Of a stretch of DNA of 64,000 nt, positions 11,601-22,989 are shown in pieces. A program made the position numbers and the translations under genes. Source of the stretch: Phragmites australis. Lineage: Eukaryota > Streptophyta > Magnoliopsida > Poales > Poaceae. The notes beneath the pieces were generated by a model. The model was not told where the DNA came from. It did no database searches and worked only from the letters and a program-made list of their open reading frames with translations. Location of the stretch: assembly GCF_958298935.1 (NCBI RefSeq), contig NC_084927.1, forward strand, positions 15,714,001 through 15,778,000, given 5' to 3'. Numbering within the stretch: the stretch's first letter is position 1; every line of letters starts with the position of its first letter.

Positions 11601-13990
11601 TCTCCACCTGTCACCTACATCAAGTAAGATGAACTCGAGTACTCAGTGCTAGGGTAAGTAAGAAACTTCTTGGAATCCAGCACCTAGATATTTGAGGGGA
11701 AGAGGTAAAAGTAGGTGTATGCAAATTAATCCTAGCACGCTGGGGGCGAGCACCACGATGAGGAACACGTGGTCTGCCAAAGCACTGTGACTCAAAGCTT
11801 CTGACATGTAAACCAAAACCATATAAATCATGGTATGATCTACGCAGGGCAGCACCTCTAGGAGAAAACTAAAAAGAGCTTGGAACCCATGAGTGAAGGC
11901 AAAGAAAAGACTCATGTACACTAGGGAAAGGGTGGTACATGTCCCGAGTGCTCAACTTCCACTCACGCCATTCATTCCTCCTATGGCGAAAGCAAAACTC
12001 GATTAGATGACCCTCCCTCTGGTAGTAAGTGCAATGAACGCGTCTCTCATGTCTCAGGAACTTGTCTGCCAGTCACTCTAGACTCTCTCATAGGGGCTTT
12101 CTTTTTAGGCTGAGGAGCTCTCTTGGGTTGTGTCTTTGGAAGCTCTCTCTTCTTGATTTGTGGTGTGAGATTGTTCTTTTCTCGTACAAGGGTTGTGGCA
12201 TTTATCTTGGATTTTTCAAACTCTATGGTGATGGGTGTGGTGAACACAGTCTTACTTGGCCCATTGTAGGAAACTCTCTCAAAACCCAACCCTAGAGCTA
12301 ATCCTGCCTTATCCGCACACATCTTGGTCTTGATCAAGATCAAATCCATTTTGCCCTTGTCTTCTGAGTACTTCTCCACAAGAGAAAGGAGGTACTCATT
12401 CTCAGCCATAAGCTTCTGAACTTTCCCTCTAACCCAGCTGAGTTGTCCTTAAAGACGATGCAGATGGAATAGTTCAGCTACATATCCTTAGAACACTCAA
12501 CACTCTTCAATCTAGACTCTAACACCTTAATACGCTTGACTTTCACTTCAACATCTTTTGAGAGCAAAGAGCAATTCTTGCAAGCACCTAAGAGATTAGG
12601 TCTAGATTCCTCCTCAAGGAGTTTCTTCTCAGCAGTCTCAAATCGATTGGCAACTTGAGCGTGCAAAATCTGAAGCTCAACAAGCTCACTCATGATCACA
12701 AGGAAACTATCACACTCCTCATCCTTGACCCTAGACTTAAGCAACGCAAACTCAATTGTCACACACTCAGACCTGAGCTCTTTCAACTCACAAACCTCTT
12801 TCTTAAGTAATCTATCTTGGCTAACAAGAGCATCATTCAACGTATCAAGTTGATTAGAAAGCTGCTCGTAGGAAGGTGACACCTCAGAAGGATCATGCTC
12901 AGGATTGCTGTCGTTGTTGTCCGTCATGAAGCAAAGGCTGGTGAAGTCCTTGTTCTTCTTCTTGTTCTTCATAAGCTACTGCTCCTCCTCCTCTGAGCTC
13001 TCATCCTCGCTTAAGGATGTGTCGACGTTGCTGAGCACCGCTACAAAAGCTTGTGAAGCCACCTTGGCCACCTTCTTAGCCATCTTGTCATGGTTTTTGA
13101 AGAAGGGCTTCTTGTTCTTCTTGTGCTTGTCGTGGCAGTGGTTACGGTCTTCCTTTTTCTTGAGCTTGGAGCATTCCACCTCGAGTGGTGTCACCACACT
13201 CATAACAAGCACAAGGACCACCTCTCCTCTGGTCTCCTCGATTATTGTAGAAGTGGGTGAACTTCTTCACAATCAAAACCAAATCTTCATCATTAAGTGT
13301 GTCCACCTGCTCTTTAGTGATAGAAACCAAGAAAGACAGAGAAAATCCACCAGGTGAAGGGTTAGCACAAGAGAAACCAACTCCATCTTGACTGCCACCA
13401 CTAGGTCCTGAAACCAACGCCATGTTCTGAGACAGGGGGTTTCCTAGGCCTATTCTAGCCGCCTTGGCTATTTCTGTGGATTTGAGCTTGCTGAAGAGTT
13501 CATCACAAGTCAATGTGTCATAACTGGATGACTCTTCAATGCTCGAGATCTTTACTCCCCATATACTACAGTCAAGAGCATAGAGAAGCTTGATCGCCCT
13601 CTCATGATTAGAGTAAGGCAAAACCCTAGTGGATCTAAGATTGCTAACAATTCCATCAAACATAGCATCCAAAGATTCTCTGGATCCTTGCACAAACATC
13701 TGATATTCTTGATTGTATGTGCTCTGACGCCGAGCCTTGATTTTGTTAGTGTCCTCATGAAAGATACTAAGAGTGGTCCAAATCTCTCTAGTGGTACAAA
13801 GGTGCCGAACTCTGTCAAACTCATTATGACTCGGGCTGGTGACCAATATATTTCTAGCCTTGTTTGTTGTTGGCTTCATATTATTCAATCTAAGCCTAAG
13901 AAGTGCGAGCAGCAGAGATCTCATAGTTGGATTCAACCAACAATTTCCCATATAGCACATCCTTGGCTTAAGAGATAAGCCTCCATGCAC
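11601..13990 (-). pseudogene. Copia gag
   Basis: 13142-13990 is a gag UBN2-type domain (REIWTTLSIFHEDTNKIKARR, ending near GLGNPLSQNMALVSG), then the start of a CCHC knuckle (CYECGDTTR) disrupted by a shift. 12976-13221 continues (LEVECSKLKKKEDR) into an acidic tail. 12478-12972 is a predicted coiled coil with many Leu/Glu heptads. 12047-12409 leads to a second knuckle near 12020 reading CTYYQREGHLIEFC, where the second Cys is Tyr. No recognisable domain was placed in about 11649-11921. The protein would form the particle core; it is broken at several points. Confidence 0.8.
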
Positions 13991-14100
13991 ACCTTCCAGT
14001 ACGAAAAGTCACGAACTTCAAAGAGCGGGATCTTCCCATGTCTCTCTATTATCGCCTACGGATCACAAAGCAAGTTAAGGTCAACAAGTAATCAAACTTG

Positions 14101-14115
14101 ACTCTAATACCAATT
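14101..14115 (-). other. Copia primer-binding site
   Basis: The minus strand reads ATTGGTATTAGAGT immediately after the LTR end (TCCTACA). This is the usual Copia PBS (TGGTATCAGAGC, complementary to initiator tRNA-Met) with two changes. Confidence 0.7.
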
Positions 14116-16122
14116 TGTAGGACTGAGAATGGCGACTAGAGGAGCAGGGTGAATAGGCGCCTTACCAGTTTCTTTCAAAACGGATGGCCTTCTCCTACTT
14201 TCCATCCAACGCACCTCAAAACCAAAGGGCGGAAGCAAAACTATAGAAGAAGGAAATTACAACAGAAAACTCTGAAGAAATCTTGGCTCTCATGGATGTA
14301 TATGAACACTAGGTTCCATTTAAACTCATTCCAACAGTCATAGCCAGAAAAAGATCGCAACTTGAAAGATAAACACTAAGAACCAAGAATCTAGTCACCG
14401 GGTGAAGAAATTCTTCAAGTTCATAAATCTAGAGGCAAAGGAGATTCAAGACCACTATGATTGTGAATTTCATGCATCTAGCAACAAGAAGAACAACTTC
14501 TAGGTGAGGGAAAAATTTCAGCTTTCAAGCAAAACGAAAATCACAATGGAAAATGAAAAACTCTCAAACAAGGCAAGGAAGCCAATGGAGGGAGACAAGA
14601 AGGAGATGAGCACAAGAATAAGAGAATATGATATTTATTACTTGCTAAGATCAGCCCTATTTTTGGCAGATTATAAAGTATTTTTGCTCACAAAAGCTCT
14701 AACCTAACACATAGGCTAAGCCTCTTCTTCCTCTCATCTGAACCCTAGCACAAAGCTCTCAAACGGCTAGCTCCTCGGGCTCAACCAGCCCTCCCCCTCT
14801 ATTTATAGCCTAGGTTCCATGACCCTAAGTTTCCTAGTTTGTTCCCAAAATGTCCCTTCCTTTCAATACACTACTACCTACCATCAAGGGCATTTTCGTC
14901 CATCCTTTTCATCGTCCATCGGACGGTCGTAGCGCCTTCATGACTTAGCATCGCCTTGATACAAGCTTCACGATGATGCCACGTGCACTCCATCCTTTCA
15001 CAATTTTGAGGCCAAACCGCCTTGCATGCGTATCAAAGCGGGACTTACCGCTACTTGGTTACATCTTAAGTAAGCATCCCGATGTCGACATGTACTCCGT
15101 CTTAAGATCTTGACCGCCGGAAAGTCTCTCCCGTTTCCGATCCCTTGGGCCGCATTGTTACTTGCACTGGTATCCCTTTTGCTTGACTTTATCAACAAGC
15201 CGTGTTCATCCACCTTCTCACGCTTTGCTTAATCTCCACGTTTACAGCTAGGATCACCCTTGACTCCGCCCGACCTCCTTGATCGTTTGAGATAAAGCAC
15301 TCCCACTTAGCCCGATCATCCCGCCATTGACAGCGGAGTTGCATCCATCACATACACATCATAAGACATGCACAAACGTATCTCCAACTCTATCATAGAT
15401 TAGTTAAAATCAAAATCCTCAATCGAAAAGCTCATCTCAGAAAAATCATGAACGCATGATGATCCGGTGTGTATTTCCCTTTGATCACCGGACCGTCCGG
15501 CGAGTGTAATTCTGCTCCACTGAAAACTTCCTGAAAAATCCTTCAGCGAAGCATCTGATGTACACTCCTTCATTGTCGGACCATCAAGTGAGTGTAACCC
15601 ACCACACAAGTCAATTTGCAACCTCTCTGGAAAAATTAGTCCGATGCGTACTGTTGTTCATCACCAGACTACTCGGTGTATAGAATCACACCAGACACGC
15701 TTTGCAACCTCTCTTGAAAATTAGTCTTGCGTGTACTTCTTCTCATCACTGGACTATCTGGGACACGCTTTGCAACCTCTCTGGAAAAAATTAGTTTGGT
15801 GTACACTACTGATCATCACCGGATCATCTAGTGTTGCAATGGATTTTCACTTTTGAGTCGAAAGCCTCCAGTGTGAAATCTTTCTGAGTGCCGGAACATC
15901 CGGTGTGTATAAATTCTCGAGTGTCGAATCATCCGATGAGTGCAAATTTCCTGACTCGCTCCAGGGTTGCCGGACTGTAGGGGTTGGTGACGTCCTAAGA
16001 GGGGGTGGGTAAATTAGGACACTTAGAATCTATTTAGCTCCAAAAACTACACAAGATAAACCTATATCAATTTCTATTTAAATGTGCTCTAGGTTTATCT
16101 AGTGTGTCTACTCTACCGATCA
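14116..16122 (-). repeat. Copia 5' LTR (right edge uncertain)
   Basis: The LTR end next to the PBS is certain (plus strand TGTAGGACTGAG). The other edge is placed where CACTA-3 coding resumes, at CCGATCA/AAATT. About 15440-15960 contains many degenerate repeats of a CACCGGACNATCCGGTG-like unit. At 15977 a sequence resembling the inner LTR end recurs (TGTAGGGG, then AAGAGGGGGTGGGTAAATTA), so 15977-16122 may be a remnant of a second related LTR. No ORF here is convincing. Confidence 0.55.
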
Positions 16123-16129
16123 AAATTAG

Positions 16130-17970
16130 TCATCAAGATGTATATCGCATACCTTATCATCGACCACCTGGTATGACGCGTCTCCATTGAATCTGTGCAT
16201 GACTTCCATTACATAAAAACCACATAAATTATTGTCTGGGTCCTGCTTCGTACAAGGAAAGTCATGTTAGATAATCCATTCTTTCGTGAATGGCCGGTGT
16301 CTGACACTCTTCTTGATGTATTGTAGGTACACTTTTGCATGTGTGTGATTATTACTGTAAGTAGACTTAGATTCAATCGAATCAAATATTACAAGAGCAA
16401 TAACGAAATGGTAGGGTTTTACCTTTGCAGCAAGTTAATGACAGGTTGGTAGGTTTCTTTTGGATTATTTTGTAAGTTAACAAAAAACGATCTTGCTGAT
16501 ATCTGGCTAGATGACAAGGAGAATCCAATGATAACTGCACATAGGTCATAATAGGTTAGTTGGTCCTAATTTCTAACTATATATTGCTCAAAAAGAGTTA
16601 AACATTCATAGAGGGAAACATATACCCAAAGTAGTAGGACAAAAGTATGTATTTCTTAAATTGTAGCTCCAGAATACACTTCAATGAATAGTCCTCGGTT
16701 CCTTTTGGATCGGATTGCATCATTCTCGGGTTTACATGATGTGGGTCGATGAATCCCACATGGTCGATGCCCTCCGTCCTGGATCTTTGTACCTCCATTC
16801 TACATAAGGAATAAGTTAAGATATTCAATCCAATAGTGCATGAATGAATACTGTGAATTATACGTAAACGACACTTACAGAGTCCAACAACTCAAGATAG
16901 ACACGTCGAGGGCATCTTGCTGGTACAGTCGATACATTTGCTCAAATAATATATAAATAGAGCCGTCCCTGTGGAGGGAATCTCGATCTTTGTATCTGGC
17001 CTCGAACATTTCTCTACAATCCCACGACTCCTTCATGTACCACATATGGAATTTTTGAAGTTGATATGTCAGTTTGTCCCATACATTTGGCGCGACCAAG
17101 TGTTCGCCCAACTTAAATTGCCATCTCTCGGCTACTTTTGGTGCCAGGGACTCGTCTAGAAATTGCTATTTTGTCATTTTAGTATCTTTAAGAAATCTTT
17201 CTAAATTCTGTTCTTGTAGTATCTGTTTGATAGAAGATTCTTTCAAGTATTTCTTGCTTTTGATGTGCGTGTAGTCTGATTTACTCTTATGCTCAACAAG
17301 TTTGGCCATCTTCAAGAAAAAATTATGTGTTTCTGCACGAATTGTTTTTTTCTTCTCATGCTCTGGCTTTTGAAATTTGTTTTTGACATTGGCGTCCACT
17401 GTCGCTCTGGTTTCCTCTGGTGTTTGTTCATAAGGCAACTTCTCAGGTGCTGCCACCTTCTTAAGTGCCCTTTGCTTCTGAGATGAAACTTACTTCTGAG
17501 ATGAATTTAAATTCTTAGACTAGGCAGCTGTTGTCAACTTCGGAAGGGGAGGAGTTGGCTCTCTTGGTAGCGACTTCGGAGTGGGAGGAGTTGGCTCCCT
17601 TGGTGGTGACTGGTCCATCTGCAAATCCTTATAATTAAAAACATTCAACTTATAATAATTAAATATTTTAAAATCTCGAACAAATTCATTGAATTACCTT
17701 GCATCTTGATTGGTCCCTATTTTAGGACCCATCTCCTTCCAATACTTGGGCCGGGTCGGGGGACCTGCCTTCCAAAGGCTGCCGTGTCCAATTGCGCCCC
17801 GTAGGTGGACGTGCCATCCCTACAACATAATATTCTATCAATTGTGTTAAATTGACTATGTTGATTAATAAACAGAGGAAATCTATTGGATTATTATTTA
17901 AATTCAATACTTTAAAAATATACAAACCACGTACTAGATAATAGGAGCTAGATTTTAGGAGCATTTTCAA
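16130..17970 (-). pseudogene. CACTA-3 gene 2 remnant with Ulp1-like domain
   Basis: 17166-17456 and 16875-17111 match the linker block of CACTA-1 gene 2 (ETHNFFLKMAKL, then RDGSIYILFEQMYRLYQQDAL ending SILSCWTL). 16598-16828 follows. The Ulp1-like domain runs from about 16560: HWILLVI followed by a stop and PDISKIV, so the catalytic His is kept. About 16200-16260 reads KQDPDNNLCGFYVMEVM, keeping Gln and Cys. The N-terminal Ptta/En-Spm and DUF8039-like parts are absent. Stops make it non-functional. An exon boundary (GATAAG/GTATGC) lies just before the Copia LTR. Confidence 0.78.
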
Positions 17971-18061
17971 ATACTTCTCTGATTTTTTGTTCTTTGCAAG
18001 GATGCCACTCGAATGACAGTTCTAGTGGTATTCTTGAAATTTTTTAACAGAAATACTTTCC

Positions 18062-18752
18062 TATAGATGTCCGGAGAGATCAGACGCTTTGACGGGCTAG
18101 CCCATGTACTTGAACTCAAAAAATTTATCAATTACAGTTAATTCCTATGTCCTCGCATCTGTAATGTTTCAGACGTTCAAGTAATTTGTTGCTATAGTTA
18201 TTTTTATATGTTGCGAAAGTATTATCAATTACAGTTAATTCCTGTGTTGCGTACAGATTTGGACCCGAAAAAATTATCTATTTGAGTTAATTCCTATATT
18301 TTCGCATCTCTAATGTTTCAGATGTTCAAATTTAATGTTTCAAATGTTATGAAATTTTTTGATGTAGTTATTTTCGTATGTTGCATCTCAGAATCTCTTG
18401 CGTACATATCTAGACGCGAAAAAATTATCCATTTGAGTTAACTCCTATATTTTTGCATCTCCAATGCTTCAGATGTTCAAATTTAATGTTTCAGACATTA
18501 TAGAAATTTGTTGTATAGTTATTCTCGTCTGTTACATCCAATTCTACACCACATAGGTTTTGTATGAAAATGTTGCATGAAACATGCTGTAATGTTGCAG
18601 TGCGAATTTTTCTTTTGGATCGGATGCATGCGGTGTACTATTTTTGATGCATGTCTTTTGATGTTGCAAATAATTATTTTCGATGTTGAAGACATTATTT
18701 TTTGATGTTGCAACAGACAGTTGGACTGTCCGATCCATCGGACATCCAAGCG
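18062..18752. repeat. Unclassified repeat with imperfect inverted ends and three ~150-bp tandem units
   Basis: AAAAAATTATC.ATTTGAGTT or close variants recur at about 18118, 18268 and 18419. Each is followed by ATTCCTAT, ATCTSTAATGTTTCAG and TTGTTGTATAGTTATT-like blocks, giving three ~150-bp direct repeats. The flanks ATGTCCGGAGAGATCAGACGC (left) and GATCCATCGGACATCC (right, inverted) resemble each other. This could be a nested non-autonomous transposon; superfamily unknown. Confidence 0.5.
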
Positions 18753-18764
18753 CTAGCTATTTCC

Positions 18765-19300
18765 ATTTTTTAGTGGCAATAACGGTCCAAGTAGTGGAAA
18801 ATTTGCAATTGCCCATATATTTTAATGTATACACCCACATCTATTTACATGTGACTATTAATCTACTCATTAAATCATCTACAATGATAAAATATCAATC
18901 TTTCTCTAATTTATATCATATTGGAGCTCTTGCTCATTCCAAAATTCAACACTATGGAACAACCAACTAAATTCAAATCTTGAGCAATATAGCAACTAAA
19001 TCCAACTAAGAATCAAATGTAGATCATCTATATACATCTAACAATAACAAAGTTGCAATCTTTTCCAAAAGTAGACCTCAATTGCATCTCTAAATCTATA
19101 ACCGTAGAACAAGCATCAACCATCAATCCTAGAGCAATCTACCAAGTAAATCTATCTGAAAAAGAAATATAGATAATCTTATTAACCTTAGAGCACTTGA
19201 CTCCTCCAAATCTTGAATCCTTCAACTGTAGAGATGGAAAAAATGGCGATGGCGCTGTTCTGGTGGGCTTGCAGTGGCTATGGTCGCGCTTAGGGGAGAA
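18765..19300. other. Non-coding leader/intron sequence of CACTA-3
   Basis: AT-rich, with repeats of the type AATCTAGATCATCTATATACATCTA. It ends at a likely leader on the minus strand downstream of the TATA box at 19307-19313. No coding region recognised. Confidence 0.4.
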
Positions 19301-19306
19301 GACCGG

Positions 19307-19502
19307 TTTTATACTGTAGTGCACCATCAGTGCCGTTCCAAATATGAACCAGTACTAATAGTGTCTATCAGTACCGGTTCTTAACTCCTCAGTAGTTGTT
19401 CGCGCGTGGGAGTTTAAGAACCGACACTAACACGTCCATAGTACTGATTACTGTTGAACAGGCACTGATGGATCGGCACATATGTGTCATTCTGTAGTAG
19501 TG
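19307..19502 (-). repeat. CACTA-3 5' TIR, subterminal repeats and TATA box
   Basis: The TIR at the 19502 end starts CACTACTACAGAATG. Inside are CAGTGCCGATCC-, CAGTACCGGTTC- and GAACCGACACT-type repeats in both orientations. TATAAAACCGGTC on the minus strand (19301-19313) is the probable promoter. Confidence 0.8.
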
Positions 19503-19894
19503 CAAATCATTTTTGTAAGTGATTGTCAACAATCCATGTGTTACAGTGGATGAATAATGACTGCTAGATCTGAATTCCTCTTCATGTGGGGTTTGATAAC
19601 ATGTTCAGATGTTCTTGAAGTGCATATATATGACAAATGTTACACAAGAGCTCATACTGTGTTAAAATATATACTTCAATATATTGATTTGTTTCCTCTT
19701 GTGATAGCATGCACATATATATTATCAGTAATTAAAGAATGAAATGAAAATGTTGGTTCCTATAAGCTTGTCGGCAGAAGTCTTAGATGTCATATCGTAG
19801 CAAAATTTCAGTTCATATTCTTCTTGCTAAAAATGGGAACAAGTTTATCCAATTTCTAACTTGCTCATATCGATAGAGAAATGATTGTGCTTAC
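19503..19894 (-). other. B3-gene intron copy, paralogous to 47220-47638 plus 59153-59193
   Basis: Shared blocks with 47.2-47.6 kb, in the same order: ACAGTGGATGAATA, GGGTTTGATAACA, TAGTGCATATAGATGACAAA-like, GCATGCRCATATATTATCAGTA and TCATATTCTTSTTG. The last 50 bp (GAAATGATTGTGCTTACAA) match 59175-59196. The 5' splice donor GTAAGC on the minus strand is conserved in both copies. Confidence 0.75.
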
Positions 19895-19993
19895 AAACTG
19901 ATTTTCAATTGTGCAGGCGTTGATCTCCTTTACCCAAGCCGGTGGCCAAATCTCAAGACACATCTTCTTGTAGATGATGCCTTGTTCAAAGAA
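19895..19993 (-). CDS. B3-gene linker exon, copy 2, distal half
   Basis: Continues the exon at 45480-45577 once CACTA-2 and one target-site copy are removed. It reads EQGIIYKKMCLEIWPPAWV, then KEINACTIENQF, up to the donor GTAAGC. The parallel exon at 59194-59391 reads RKRSIYEIRPPSWIKEM at the same place. Open in this half. Confidence 0.75.
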
Positions 19994-20034
19994 CACTACG
20001 TGAAAAAGACAAAGCAAAGCAGACACAATTTAGT

Positions 20035-20395
20035 GATAGGTCATTACACTACCCGTCACATATGTCGCCTCTGGTTGGGACCGGATATATACCCGTCACT
20101 TATAACATGTAATAGTTGATGAGTAATAATATTACCCGTCACCTATAACATAAGTGACGGGTAATGATTAAAACCGTCATCTATAACCTGGTCATAAGTA
20201 ACGGGTCTCCCCGCACCAGTCATAAGTGATGGGTCATGGTACAACCCGTCACTTATGACTTGGTATAGGTGACAGGTCTCCCTGGACCAGTAATAAGTGA
20301 CGGGTCATTACGACCCGTCACTTATGAGTTGTAATAAGTGACGGGTGATATAAAGCTGGCAGCCAGTTGTTACCCGTCACTTATTACTTAGATCT
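20035..20395. repeat. CACTA-2 5' subterminal repeats
   Basis: About ten copies of ACCCGTCACTTAT/ATAAGTGACGGGT in both orientations, with variants such as ACCCGTCACCTAT. The same unit fills the 3' end (45005-45460) and the internal array (38810-39030). Confidence 0.9.
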
Positions 20396-20801
20396 GTTAT
20401 AAAGCTGGTAGCCACTGTGCGGGCCGAACAATAGTCAACAGTACCGCGCGCTTAGTTCTGACAATTTTCTCCGGTTCCACTAGAGACTCTCTAATATTTT
20501 GTTAATTTGAAGTTTGAATTGGTGTTAGGTCTTTGAAGGTTTGTATCTCCCCCTTTCCTTCTTCTCTAATCCCTATTTGGTAGATTTGTTGTGCTTTGAG
20601 TTGTAATCGGTCATTTTGCATCTTTATCCAAAATCTTAGTACAAGTGAGTTGTATTTATGTTAGATTTGGTACTAGGTTTGTCCGATCTACCGCGAGATG
20701 CCACAGATCTAGTGCATTTATTGGGAATTTTTAATCACGTGCTTAACCACAAAATTAAGGTCATTATTAATGAAGAATGAATGTTTTTACATTAATTGTA
20801 G
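20396..20801 (+). promoter_or_regulatory. TNP2 promoter/leader of CACTA-2
   Basis: GTTATAAAGCTGG directly follows the terminal array (TATA at about 20397-20404). A transcribed leader and an intron ending TTAATTGTAG before ATGACGG are likely. No ORF found. Confidence 0.5.
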
Positions 20802-22989
20802 ATGACGGACAGAAGTTGGATGTACCTCGAGACCCGAACTTGTACAGAGTACCTGAGCGGGGTGAAGCATTTCATGAGTGTTGCCTTGGTGGATATGAAA
20901 GATCGTGGTATAACAGCAATGTATTGTCTATGTCGTGATTGCAGGAATGAAAAGAAGTTCTGAAACCACACAATATCCATGCACACTTGGTCATGTGTGG
21001 ATTTAAAAAGAATTATACATGTTGGAACAAACATGGTGAATAAGGCCTTAATGAGGGAGAGATGGATCGAGCCCTCCATGCCGACAGTGTGGATCAAGGA
21101 CTTACACCCGATGAAATGGATCATGATCTCAGGGATGAGGACATATTAGGTTTGAATGATAATGATCTTGAGGATTTTGTGGAGAATGTGGACCAAATGG
21201 TGCGGGATGTTGAGTGGCACGACAAGTATACCAATGGTAAGTTTGCTAAATTCCAGGAATTTGTGCGGGATTCCAAAACGCCCCTTTATCCCAACTATAA
21301 GGAGAAGTACACGCGGATCTTTGGGAACCTAAAGCTACTACAGCTGAAGGCAACCCATGGTTGGACTGACAAGAGTTTCGAAGCATTGCTGGATCTGCTA
21401 AGGGACATGCTATCGGAGGGGAACTTGGTGCCCGAGGGCGTCTACAATGCGAAGAAGATAATTTGTCCTTTAGGACTAGAAATAGAAAAAAAATACATGC
21501 ATGTCAGTAGGATTGTATCTTGTTTCGTGGAGAGTATGCAGAGCTGGATCAATGCCCCGTGTGTGGAACCCATCGATATAAGCGTAGAAATAACGGTGGT
21601 GACAGGGACGAAGGCAAGAAAAGTAAAGGTGGTCCTAGGAAGGTGGTGTGGTATTTTCCTGTAATCCCCCATTTGAAGCGTCTGTTTGCCAACAGAAAGG
21701 AGACCCAATTGGTGCATTGGCATAAGGAGGGTCGTAAGAACGACAGAATGATACGGCACCCGACAAATTCCGCTCAGTGGCGAATTGTTGATTTCACATT
21801 TGGTTGGTTCGTAGAAGAATTGAGAAATATTAGGTTTGCTATGAGCACGGATGTCATGAATCCATTCGGTAACATGAGTGCCTCACATAGCACCTGGCCT
21901 ATTGTATTCTCGATCTACAACCTTCCATCCTAGCTTTGTAACAAGCGGAAATACATTATGTTGTCGATCTTGATATCAGGACTGAAACAACCTGGCAATG
22001 ATATAGATGTCTACCTCAGGCCTTTAGTCGATGATCTTAAGAAACTCTGGTCGAAAGGCGTTGAGGTTTGGGATCAGTACAAGGAATAGTACTTTACCTT
22101 GCACGCCATGTTGTTTATCACCATCAATGATCTACCAGCACTTCGTAACTTGTCAAGTTAGAGTAAAAGAAAAGGTGAAGCATTCCCGCATTGCTTAGAT
22201 GATACATGCTGTTTGAGGTTGAACAACTCAAAGAAAATAGTATACATGCGGCATCGACGTTTCCTTCCTAGGAAACACCTGTACCGAAACATGGACAAGC
22301 AGTTCGATGGCACAAGGGAGAAAACATTACCTCCGAGGCATTTCAGTGGGGAAGATGTCCACAATCAGGTTAAGAATATCAATGTTGTCCTTGGCAAGCG
22401 AAATCAATCCTCTAAGGATGATGAACAGTTAGGAATGTGGAACAAGAAATCAATACTATTTGAGCTAGAGTATTGGGAAAAATTAGATGTTCGTCACTCT
22501 ATCGACAACATGCATGTAAAGAAGAATATCTGCTAGAGTCTGATCGGTACATTGCTCCAAATGAACGGAAAAGGAAAGGATCATGAGAACGCACGAACTC
22601 ACCTTGAAGAAATGGGCTTAAGGCCAGAGCTCCATGCACAAGATACGGACAAAGGAAGACACCTACCCCCAGTAGCTATCACTCTCTCCAGGTAGGAGAA
22701 AAAAATTCCGCGAGTTCTTGCACAGTGTGAAAGTTCCCTCCGGTTACTCGTCCAACATCGCAAGACTTGTCTCGGTGAAAGAGCTAAAAAATAATTTCAC
22801 CATGATGAAGTCCCATGATTGCCATGTGATGATGACATCACTGCTTGCGGTAGCAATTAGGAACATCCTCCCAATAAAGGTTCGCGAGGTTATCCTGAGC
22901 CTGTGCTTTTTCTTCAATGCAATTGAACAAAAGGTGCTCGATTCAGACTCGTTGGAGGAGCTAGAAAGAAGACACTTTAAGACTCTATG
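20802..22989 (+). pseudogene. CACTA-2 TNP2-type transposase, N-terminal part
   Basis: ATG at 20802 opens MTDRSWMYLETRTCTEYLSG, a transposase-associated domain with YCLCRDC, ended by TGA at 20961-20963. 21062-21664 resumes (EFVRDSKTPLYPNYKEKY). 21520-21933 carries CPVCGTHRYKRR, VWYFPVIPHLKRLF and STDVMNPFGNMSASHSTWP (TNP2 core). 22213-22536 and 22718-22989 continue through SHDCHVMMTSLLAVAIRN to the start of DUF4218 (CFFFNAIEQKVLD). The Gypsy insertion follows CTATG at 22985-22989; the sequence resumes at 37477. Multiple stops and shifts. Confidence 0.9.
22985..22989. repeat. Target-site duplication CTATG, left copy
   Basis: CTATG stands immediately left of the Gypsy LTR at 22990. Identical CTATG follows the right LTR at 37477-37481, and also follows the left LTR at 24386-24390. 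Confidence 0.85.

Larger units (their letters stand above)
10736..16122 (-). mobile_element. Copia LTR retrotransposon, 5' part
   Basis: Order on the minus strand: 5' LTR (about 16122-14116), primer-binding site, gag with zinc-knuckle remnant and coiled coil, second knuckle, protease remnant, GAG-pre-integrase and integrase. The reading is cut at 10736 by CACTA-1; the frame up to that point (EHGIEHQF) is normal Copia integrase. Reverse transcriptase, RNase H and the 3' LTR should lie left of the window. The large coiled-coil gag and long LTR suggest a SIRE/Maximus-like lineage (inference). The element appears to sit in CACTA-3, whose gene 2 stops near 16123. Confidence 0.85.
16123..19502 (-). 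mobile_element. CACTA-3: deleted CACTA element, 5' part
   Basis: The right end is CACTACTACAGAATGACAC on the minus strand at 19502. Subterminal repeats with core CAGTRCCGGTTC follow (about 19325-19490), then a TATA box (19307-19313), a leader, and directly a gene 2 remnant. No TNP2 transposase lies between, so it is a deletion derivative. Left of 16123 it is interrupted by the Copia element; its 3' end is outside the window. It sits in an intron of the B3 gene. Confidence 0.82.

Noticed and set aside
14149..14707. Plus-strand ORFs of 64-67 codons
   Set aside because: They lie in the Copia LTR and have no protein similarity.
20040..20395. Regular short repeats suggesting a CRISPR-like array
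   Set aside because: Units alternate in orientation and have irregular spacing next to a CACTA terminus; eukaryotic context.
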